15,318 bases of DNA. It comes from Euryarchaeota archaeon UBA433. Its GTDB lineage: Archaea; Thermoplasmatota; Poseidoniia; Poseidoniales; Poseidoniaceae. Where the stretch lies: the NCBI GenBank assembly GCA_002495535.1, contig DAFX01000045.1:1-15318 (forward strand). The letters are read 5' to 3'. Position numbers and translations under genes: made by a program. Positions 7,370 to 14,162 of this stretch are shown piece after piece. Under the pieces are notes generated by a model. That model saw only the letters and a program-made list of their open reading frames with translations. It did not search any database and had not been told where the DNA came from. Each line of letters begins with the position of its first letter. Within the stretch, counting starts at the first letter, position 1.

Positions 7370-8482
7370 ATGGTCGTAGACTCTGATACGCTGAAGAATT
7401 GGCTAGGAAACTATGATGCTGACAACATCACAATCGGTGTTGTCGCTTCCCATTCCTCCCTCCAAATACTGCATGGAGCACGAATGGAGGGCTTCAAAAC
7501 TCTTGGAATTGCGGTCGGAGAAAACCGTCGCCGATTCTATAAAGCGTTTCCTGGCGCCGAACCTGATGAATGGTTGATGCTTGAAAATTACCGAGAAATG
7601 TTAGATCATGCAGAATGGTTCCGAGAACGGAATGTGGTCATCATCCCACATGGCTCTCTTGTGGAATACCTCGGATCTTCGAACTTCAGAGCCCTTCAGG
7701 TTCCGACCTTTGGTAATCGCGGCATCCTTCACTGGGAAAGCAGCCGAGCACGCCAGCGTCAATGGCTCGAAAGCGGTGGATGCACAATGCCTCGAGTCCT
7801 CGAAGACCCTCATGACATCGATGGTCCGGTGATTGTAAAGTACGCTGGGGCGAAAGGAGGACGAGGGTACTTCATCGCACGCGATTACAGAGATTTCCGG
7901 CGCAATGTGGACATTGAGGAGGAATTCACGATTCAAGAGTATGTCCTGGGTTGCCGATATTATCTTCACTTCTTCTTTGACCCAACGGCAACAGATGGGT
8001 ATCAAGTTCAAGGGCGTGGCAAAAACGCTGGTAAGAATTTAGGTCGTTTAGAACTGCTTTCAATGGATCGGCGTGACGAATCCAACGTCGATGAATTCTA
8101 CAAACTAGGATCGCTAAGAGACCTACGTGAAATGGCACTCGAGCCTTCATTCGTTGTCACTGGAAATCAACCAGTTGTTATTCGCGAATCCCTGTTACCT
8201 CGTGCGTTCGAGATGGCCGAAGGAACAGTTGCAGCTTCGTTTGAACTCGAGGAAGACAGCCGGGGAATGCTCGGTCCGTTCTGCTTGGAAACCATCGTGA
8301 CCGATCAATTGGAATTCAAGGTGTTCGAAATTAGCGCCCGTATTGTTGCAGGATCCAACCCGTTTGTTGGTGGCTCCCCCTATTCAGACATCAATGAAAC
8401 ACGAATGTCAACTGGACGACGTATTGCGCGCTCCATCAGAAAAGCTGCTGAATCCAACAGGCTTCACGATATTCTTTCCTGA
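7370..8482 (+). CDS. purP: FAICAR synthetase, ATP- and formate-dependent (PurP)
   Basis: PurP formylates AICAR with formate and ATP to give FAICAR, the penultimate step of inosinate synthesis. It is the archaeal replacement for the folate-dependent PurH transformylase. From the ATG at 7370 the product has 370 residues, the family's usual size. Visible motifs are ASHSSLQILHGAR (27-38), which binds the AICAR phosphate; GNRGILHWESSR (116-126); the ATP-grasp glycine-rich strand VIVKYAGAKGGRGYF (154-168); IQEYVLGCRYYLHFF (188-202); GPFCLETIV (302-310); and FEISARIVAGSNPF (319-332) near the metal and ATP site. The frame is open back to 7127, but that part overlaps the divergent gene and lacks family similarity. 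The gene stands alone and converges on the giant surface-protein gene with 12 bases between the stops. Confidence 0.95.
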   Translation: MVVDSDTLKNWLGNYDADNITIGVVASHSSLQILHGARMEGFKTLGIAVGENRRRFYKAFPGAEPDEWLMLENYREMLDHAEWFRERNVVIIPHGSLVEYLGSSNFRALQVPTFGNRGILHWESSRARQRQWLESGGCTMPRVLEDPHDIDGPVIVKYAGAKGGRGYFIARDYRDFRRNVDIEEEFTIQEYVLGCRYYLHFFFDPTATDGYQVQGRGKNAGKNLGRLELLSMDRRDESNVDEFYKLGSLRDLREMALEPSFVVTGNQPVVIRESLLPRAFEMAEGTVAASFELEEDSRGMLGPFCLETIVTDQLEFKVFEISARIVAGSNPFVGGSPYSDINETRMSTGRRIARSIRKAAESNRLHDILS

Positions 8483-8494
8483 TCAAGCTTTGAC

Positions 8495-11400
8495 TCAATA
8501 GCCATAACGGCGTTGCATCTTTGAAGAGCCTTTCTTCTTTGGTGGCCTACCGCGGCGACCCTTCGAACGTCGATAGGCAACGAGGCATAGAGCAAGCATC
8601 AGCGTTCCAAAGAGAACGAAAAGCAGGTAAAAGCTCTCTTCTGGAGTGATGTCTTCTCCTTCCCCCGGGGCGTCGCCCAACGAACAGGTTGTTTGGCCAA
8701 TTTGATCTTGATAGGTTCCCGGCGGACAAGGGGTCTGTTCGGTCTGACCTTCAAGTTTGACAAAATGGTCATAATCGGCCCACTGACAGTCATCCTCCGA
8801 CATGGAACCGGCATCTGGGTTGTAGGTACCAGCCCGACATAGGGTCACTTCAGATTGGCCAGGAACGTCAACATAACTTCCCGGCTCTGCTTCTAAACAA
8901 GCATCAATTGAGCCCATACCAGGACTTGGATTGTATGTTCCAACGGGGCAAGGGATACCGATTGATTGCCCTATTTGATCGACAAAGGTCCCTCTAAGCG
9001 CCCACTGGCATGCTTGAGAATTATTCCCACCCAATTCAGGATTGAAAGTTTGAACCGGGCATGGTGTTTCTTCAGCCTGACCAACTTGGTCGACAAAGTG
9101 GCCAACCGATGCATTCACACACGCTTCTGAGGTGTTGGATCCTGCGTTGGTGTTGAACGTTCCAATCTTACAAGGTTCTTGCTGTTCTTGACCGGTGAGA
9201 TTCACGAAGTGCCCAGGAGTTGCATCGATACAGTCAGTAACATTCATCGATCCAATGTTGGGATTGAAAGTCCCTATTTCGCAGGGTGTTTGATTGGCTT
9301 GACCGCCCAACCGAACATAGTGTCCACCTGCAGCAGGGTTGCATTCCGAACCACCGATGTAGCTTTGGAACGTACCAGGTTCACAGGGCAATTGAATGGA
9401 TTGTCCAGTTTGGTTGACAAAATAGCCAACGTCTGCTGGAGTGCAAAGAGCCTGCCCGGTTTGATTCTGGAAGGTCCCCAAGTCACATTCAGTTTGATTC
9501 CAATGTCCGAAATTTGGGGTGTGATTACCTACGTCGGCATCTAAGCAATCTTGAGGGGCCGAAGAACCATTCAGCGGATTGTAAGTGCCCGGGGAGCAAG
9601 GTGTCTGAGCGCCTTGGCCGCTTTGATTGACAAAATGACCCCACGTTGCGGGAAGGCACCATGTGGAATTATTTGCTCCTCGAAGTGGGTTGTAGAAGCC
9701 AACTGAACACGGAATTTCACTTGATTGACCAATCAAATCGACGTAGTGGCCCAGCGAAGCGTTGAGGCACGAGGATTGCCCAGTTTGGTTCTGCAAGGCC
9801 CCCATCTCACATGGAGTCTGGTTGTGTCGCCCAGTTTCGTTGACGAAGTGACCGAGGTCCGCCGGTAAGCAGTCAGTGGGTAAAATTGAGCCATTATCTG
9901 GGTTGTAGGTCCCCTCAAGACAGGCGGTTTGATTGACTTGACCAGTTTCATTAGCATAATGACCCCACTGGGCAGGGAGGCATGCAATTTGTTCTGTTTG
10001 ATTCTGGAAGGTGCCCACTTCACATGGAATTTGCGAAACTTGACGGATTTGATTGACATAATGGCCCAACCCCGCAGGAAGGCATGCTTGTGAACGGGTA
10101 CCGGGTTGATAGGTGCCCACATCGCAAGGCGATTGAACGGCCTGACCAACAACGCCAACATAGTGGCCTGGATCCGAGTCAAGGCATGCTGTAGGCGAAG
10201 AAGCACTCGTGGTTGGGTTGTAACGACCCAACGGACATGGGAACTGGAACCTTTGGCCTGGCACGTCCACGTAATGCCCCACACTAGCATCGGTTGGGTA
10301 CACTGCTGCTTCACTTGGGACATATTTGCCCAAGCCCACGGTCGTGCAGGTGTAGCGCCCGTACTTCGGTACGACGCAGCGTACGGAACGCATGATGTCC
10401 TCAGGGTAGGCATCCAACGGATCTGGAACCCCATCGCCATCCATATCACCACTATCGATGGCAATAGAACGAGGCACGACCATAGGAATGGTGTAGGTGA
10501 AATTGACTTGGTTTGAAGTGTCATTGTTTCCAATTTGACCGAGGTCACCCTTTCCAGTACAAGCAACAGATTGATTGTCATACAGCACACATGTTCGATC
10601 AAGGCCCGCAACGATATCGACAACCTTACGATTGGAATCAAGCGACGGAGGGACTAACACTGAGTAAGAGTGTGAATTTTGGGTTGCATCACCAATACCG
10701 AGGGCCCCATTGTTGTTTGAGCCCCAACACATTGCAGAACCGTTGCTCAATAATGCGCAAGAATGCTCATAGCCAGCCGAAATGGAAACTGCATTTGAGA
10801 TTCCACCAGAATGCGTGATGGTAAGTGGGACATTGGAGTTCACGAGGCTACCATGGCCCATTTGGCCCAAATCACCCTTGCCCCAGCACGAAACTTGTCC
10901 GTTGTCCAAGAGAGCGCAGGTGTGCCACCGTCCGGCGGAAACTTCAACTGCGGTACGCCCAGAATCGAAGGGGGCAATCAAGGTCGGGGTGCTCCGAGTA
11001 ATGGCGTCCCCAGTTCCAAGTTGGCCTCCCTGGTTTCGACCCCAACACGAAACTGAACCATTGTCCAATAGTGCGCATGTATGGTCAACACCGGTTGTGA
11101 CCGAAACAGCGGTCCTGCCAGCCCCAAAACTTCCAGTAAGGGAAGGCTTTGGATCGCCAGTGCCAATTGTGCCATCACCAAGTTGACCAAACATATTGCG
11201 CCCCCAACACGCCACAGAACCGTTATCCAACACCGCGCATGAATGTGACTGACCAGTCCCAACTGAAAGATCCACAGCCGTGCGCCCCGTACCAAAATCT
11301 CCGGTCAATGTTGGTGTTGGAACATAGTCTGTAAATTCGTTCCCAAGGTTGCTTCCATACCCCCAACACGAAACTGAGCCATTGTCCAAAATGGCACAAC

Positions 11401-14032
11401 TTCCTTGTGCTCCACTGCTCACCTGTACTGCGGTCCGACCTGGTCCAAATGAAGACACGAGGACTGGGGCTGAGGATCCGTTGGTTCGACCATCGCCAAC
11501 CCTTTCACTCCCCCAACAAGCAACGGAACCGTTACCAAGCAAGGCACATGAGTGATCACCACCGACCGAAATTGATGATACTGAGGGGCCAAGTGTCATT
11601 GTCAGCCCGGGGTTTGCTTGGTTGGAGGTTTCCCCGTTGCCAAGACGGCCATCTGCACCATTCCCCCAACAGGAAATTTGGCCAGAATCGAGGACAACGC
11701 AGCCATGGTAGGAACCAACTGAAAGGGATGTTGCACGGCGCTCATCGCCGAATGTCGATGTGAGTGAGGGCGTGGATGTTGAAGAAGATCCTCCGTTTCC
11801 AAGACGTCCTGAACCACCCTGGCCCCAGCAAGCGACTTCCCCGCTGTCAAGCATTGCACAAATGTGGTGATCACCTGATGAAACTGAGACGGCAAGCCGG
11901 CCGTCACCAAAACCACTTGTCAATCCTGGCGAAGGGCGATTAACACTAGTGCCATCCCCATTCTGCCCGTAACTGCCCTCGCCCCAACATGAAACATCTC
12001 CAATGTCAAGCAGCGCACATGAATGGTGGCTGCCGACTGAAATTGCGATTGGCGTTGTATTGGTTGGAAAGGCATTCACCTGAACGGGAGTGTTTTGCTC
12101 TGTCGTAGTGCCATCACCTAATTTCCCGTAGTCATTTCGACCCCAACACATGACGGATGAATCATCGAGAAGGGCACAAGCATGGTCTGAATACAAGTCG
12201 ACAGAGATCGCTTTTCTATTGGGGCCAAAACTAGAGGTGGGTGTGGGGTTGGTCGAGGAGGTGCTCCCCCCATTACCGAGCCGTCCAGATGCCCCTCGTC
12301 CCCAGCATGAAACATTACCGTCATCTAAAACTGCACATGAAAAATCAAGGCCGGATGAAATCTGGACCGCTGAGCGGTTGTTGCCAAAATCACCAACTAA
12401 ACTCGGCGAGGTGTTGATCACCTTGGTGTCGTTGGTAAGGTATTGCTCACCCCAGCAAGACACCGATCCATTGTCAAGCAAAGCACAGGTCTGAGTGTAA
12501 CCCGCAACCACGGAAATCGCAGTTCGGCCCGGGCCGAGAGAGAGGGTGGTTGCAGGGGTTGAATGAGTGACTGTATCGCCTGTTCCAAGTTGACCTTTGG
12601 TGTTATCACCCCAACAGTTGATTGTTCCATCATCAAGGATTGCACAGGTGTGTTGAGCTCCAGCAGCAAGGCCCTTTGCTGTAAAATCAAAATTGATTGG
12701 GAATTCAAAGATGTTGTAGATTCCATTGCCATTGAAATCACGCTCAGAAACTGCGACCGCACGCGATTGGGGGAATTCATCGAAAGATGTTGGCGTCAAG
12801 TCAGCCGTGGAGCCTGGGACGCCAAGAGTACCCCAGCAAGAAAGGGATGTGGTGTTGAGTAAAGCGCAGGTGTAGGTGTGCCCCACCGTTAGAGAGATGG
12901 CCAACGTATCCGGTCCAAATCCTGCTGTTTCAGTTGGGTTGAGCATCGGATTTGAATTCCCGTTGTTGCCTCCTTGGCCGTTGGTATTTTCACCCCAACA
13001 GGTGATATTTCCATCCGTCAGGAGCGCACAAGTGTGGCGATGGCTGGATGAAAGGGCAGTGGCAGTCCTCCCGTCACCAAATGATGAGACCAACTGTGGA
13101 ACGGCAGAGTCGCCGGTAGCACCTCCTCCAAGAAGCCCCGAAGCACCACTGCCCCAACATGCCACAGACCCTTGAGCCAAAAGAGCGCAAGTGTGTTCAT
13201 CCCCCGCAACCAAAGCGACCGCTTGAACGGCGATCGGCATGGAGGCAATCGTCATTGGCGAGAGGGCATTGGCCGTGCCCCCATTCCCAAGTTGGCCCTT
13301 TGATCCACCTCCCCAGCACATGGTGGAGCCGTTATCAAGAACTGCGCAAGTGTGATGGTGCCCGAGGGTGATTGATTTAGCCGTCCGGTTGTCCCCAAGA
13401 GAATTTGTCATCAAAGGAACGCTTGAATCCAAAGTGCCGCCATTGCCGAGTTGGCCATTTGATCCAGCGCCCCAGCAGGCTACTTTACCATCATCCAAAA
13501 TGGCACAAGTGTGTGAATGTCCTGCAGACAAAGCCACAACCTTTTGATTCCCTGGAAACGAGAGAGGTTGACTTGGTACAAGTTGATTTAGAGCAACACC
13601 ATTTCCAATTTGCCCCTTCAATCCGTTGCCCCAACAACTGACATTACCATTATCAAGCAGGGCACAAGTGTGTTCAAACCCAGCAGATAAAGCCGCAGCG
13701 GTCCGACCAGCCCCTAGATTTGCAACATAAACTGGAACGGATTGATCCATTGACCCATTGTTGCCAAGCTGGCCTGAAGCGCCGAGGCCCATGCACATCA
13801 CCGAGCGATTGTCCAGAAGAGCGCACATGTGCCCTCCTCCGATAGCCACGGTAGATTGAGTGAAAATCGAACCTTCTTGGTAGCCACTTTCGTTTACAGA
13901 TGTTGGTGACATCAGGACTTGATGCTCTCTAGAGGATTGTTCTAACGGACTTGCAAGGTGATTGAGCCCGGCTGAAAAAGAAAGGATGACCATCAAAAAA
14001 ACCAACAAGAATGATTTGTGGCCTTTCCTCAT
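8495..14032 (-). CDS. Giant surface protein: 21 RCC1 repeats, Ca-motif linkers, ~15 Cys-rich repeats, C-terminal anchor
   Basis: From the ATG at 14032 the protein has 1845 residues. Residues 1-25 are a signal peptide (KSFLLVFLMVILSFSAG). Residues 70 to about 1190 hold 21 RCC1-type repeats of about 52 residues, each built on xCALLDNGSVSCWGxGxxGQLGxG and ending GRTAVxxSxGxxH. A DFNGNGIYN motif (432-440) follows repeat 7 and a thrombospondin-3-like DMDGDGVPDPLD (1196-1207) follows repeat 21. Residues about 1266-1783 hold about 15 cysteine-rich repeats. One transmembrane helix (1801-1820) precedes a strongly basic tail (RRSKGRRGRPPKKKG). RCC1 repeats fold as seven-bladed propellers, so three propellers on a Cys-rich stalk are likely, outside the cell. 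Adhesion or ligand binding is inference. The frame is open to 14146, but the upstream part hides the signal peptide. Confidence 0.9.
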   Translation of the reverse strand: MRKGHKSFLLVFLMVILSFSAGLNHLASPLEQSSREHQVLMSPTSVNESGYQEGSIFTQSTVAIGGGHMCALLDNRSVMCMGLGASGQLGNNGSMDQSVPVYVANLGAGRTAAALSAGFEHTCALLDNGNVSCWGNGLKGQIGNGVALNQLVPSQPLSFPGNQKVVALSAGHSHTCAILDDGKVACWGAGSNGQLGNGGTLDSSVPLMTNSLGDNRTAKSITLGHHHTCAVLDNGSTMCWGGGSKGQLGNGGTANALSPMTIASMPIAVQAVALVAGDEHTCALLAQGSVACWGSGASGLLGGGATGDSAVPQLVSSFGDGRTATALSSSHRHTCALLTDGNITCWGENTNGQGGNNGNSNPMLNPTETAGFGPDTLAISLTVGHTYTCALLNTTSLSCWGTLGVPGSTADLTPTSFDEFPQSRAVAVSERDFNGNGIYNIFEFPINFDFTAKGLAAGAQHTCAILDDGTINCWGDNTKGQLGTGDTVTHSTPATTLSLGPGRTAISVVAGYTQTCALLDNGSVSCWGEQYLTNDTKVINTSPSLVGDFGNNRSAVQISSGLDFSCAVLDDGNVSCWGRGASGRLGNGGSTSSTNPTPTSSFGPNRKAISVDLYSDHACALLDDSSVMCWGRNDYGKLGDGTTTEQNTPVQVNAFPTNTTPIAISVGSHHSCALLDIGDVSCWGEGSYGQNGDGTSVNRPSPGLTSGFGDGRLAVSVSSGDHHICAMLDSGEVACWGQGGSGRLGNGGSSSTSTPSLTSTFGDERRATSLSVGSYHGCVVLDSGQISCWGNGADGRLGNGETSNQANPGLTMTLGPSVSSISVGGDHSCALLGNGSVACWGSERVGDGRTNGSSAPVLVSSFGPGRTAVQVSSGAQGSCAILDNGSVSCWGYGSNLGNEFTDYVPTPTLTGDFGTGRTAVDLSVGTGQSHSCAVLDNGSVACWGRNMFGQLGDGTIGTGDPKPSLTGSFGAGRTAVSVTTGVDHTCALLDNGSVSCWGRNQGGQLGTGDAITRSTPTLIAPFDSGRTAVEVSAGRWHTCALLDNGQVSCWGKGDLGQMGHGSLVNSNVPLTITHSGGISNAVSISAGYEHSCALLSNGSAMCWGSNNNGALGIGDATQNSHSYSVLVPPSLDSNRKVVDIVAGLDRTCVLYDNQSVACTGKGDLGQIGNNDTSNQVNFTYTIPMVVPRSIAIDSGDMDGDGVPDPLDAYPEDIMRSVRCVVPKYGRYTCTTVGLGKYVPSEAAVYPTDASVGHYVDVPGQRFQFPCPLGRYNPTTSASSPTACLDSDPGHYVGVVGQAVQSPCDVGTYQPGTRSQACLPAGLGHYVNQIRQVSQIPCEVGTFQNQTEQIACLPAQWGHYANETGQVNQTACLEGTYNPDNGSILPTDCLPADLGHFVNETGRHNQTPCEMGALQNQTGQSSCLNASLGHYVDLIGQSSEIPCSVGFYNPLRGANNSTWCLPATWGHFVNQSGQGAQTPCSPGTYNPLNGSSAPQDCLDADVGNHTPNFGHWNQTECDLGTFQNQTGQALCTPADVGYFVNQTGQSIQLPCEPGTFQSYIGGSECNPAAGGHYVRLGGQANQTPCEIGTFNPNIGSMNVTDCIDATPGHFVNLTGQEQQEPCKIGTFNTNAGSNTSEACVNASVGHFVDQVGQAEETPCPVQTFNPELGGNNSQACQWALRGTFVDQIGQSIGIPCPVGTYNPSPGMGSIDACLEAEPGSYVDVPGQSEVTLCRAGTYNPDAGSMSEDDCQWADYDHFVKLEGQTEQTPCPPGTYQDQIGQTTCSLGDAPGEGEDITPEESFYLLFVLFGTLMLALCLVAYRRSKGRRGRPPKKKGSSKMQRRYGY
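8528..8563 (-). other. AT-hook-like basic motif in the cytoplasmic tail
   Basis: Residues 1824-1835 of the giant surface protein (KGRRGRPPKKKG) contain the RGRP core of AT-hook DNA-binding motifs, just inside the membrane helix. It may simply be a positive-inside topology signal. Confidence 0.4.
8684..10237 (-). repeat. ~15 cysteine-rich 34-37-residue repeats
   Basis: The encoded unit is PCxxGTYNPxxGSxxxxxCLxAxxGHFVxxxGQxxQT, with two cysteines per unit. There are 14 complete units and a shorter final one. Short (34-residue, FQNQTGQ-type) and long (36-37-residue, YNPxxGS-type) versions are interspersed. The PCxxGTY...C pattern resembles ephrin-receptor-like/GCC2-GCC3 or TNFR-like cysteine modules, which form extended disulfide-linked stalks. 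Units differ enough that the array is old rather than freshly duplicated. Confidence 0.85.
10396..10447 (-). other. Thrombospondin type 3-like calcium motif
   Basis: DMDGDGVPDPLDAYPED in the giant surface protein matches the DxDxDGxxDxxD pattern of calcium-binding TSP3/EF-like loops. It sits exactly at the junction between the last RCC1 repeat and the cysteine-rich stalk, and probably stiffens that junction when calcium is bound. Confidence 0.7.
10448..13825 (-). repeat. 21 RCC1-type repeats (three sets of seven)
   Basis: Counting the CxxxxxxxxxCWG core gives 21 units of about 160 bases. Repeats 1-7 cover residues 70-431, repeats 8-14 begin at C463 and repeats 15-21 begin at C829. Nearly every unit has a Cys pair ten residues apart, positioned to form an intra-blade disulfide. 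Repeat 7 lacks the GQLGxG part and carries the DFNGNG insertion. Repeats 15-18 look most alike, suggesting later duplication there. Confidence 0.92.
12680..12745 (-). other. DxNGNG-type linker between RCC1 repeats 7 and 8
   Basis: RDFNGNGIYNIFEFPINFDF interrupts the repeat series once, after the seventh unit. It resembles a degenerate calcium loop (D432, N434, N436), parallel to the DMDGDG motif after repeat 21. It marks the probable boundary of the first seven-bladed propeller. Confidence 0.65.
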
Positions 14033-14140
14033 AGAAGAAGGGAGACAAAGACGGATTTTGAACCCTTCTCCTACAACAGAAAAGAGTTGAAATACACTCC
14101 ACTGGACAGCGGATGAAGTCAAACGAATTCTCACTCGAAT

Positions 14141-14162
14141 AATCAAGAATCATTGCTTGATT
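14141..14162. terminator. Weak hairpin across the stop codon of the YfaP-like gene
   Basis: AATCAAG (14141-14147) and CTTGATT (14156-14162) form perfect 7-bp arms around an 8-base loop. The structure spans the stop codon of the minus-strand gene. On that strand it is followed by ATTCGAG, not a clear T-run, and the stem is AT-rich. A terminator or mRNA 3' end role is only possible. The remaining 14033-14140 region should hold the promoter of the giant surface-protein gene; TGTATTTCAA near 14080-14090 (minus strand) is the best AT-rich candidate. Confidence 0.2.

Noticed and set aside
8483..8494. Possible bidirectional terminator between purP and the giant gene
   Set aside because: Only 12 bases separate the stop codons and no stem or T-run is seen.
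9733..10641. A 302-codon open frame on the minus strand inside the cysteine-rich region
   Set aside because: It overlaps the giant surface-protein gene in another frame. Its apparent repeats are the same DNA repeats read out of frame, with no start context or domain.
10445..13825. Regularly spaced similar DNA segments that might suggest a CRISPR or satellite array
   Set aside because: The period is about 160 bases, the copies are diverged, and they encode in-frame RCC1 repeats; the variation is at protein level.
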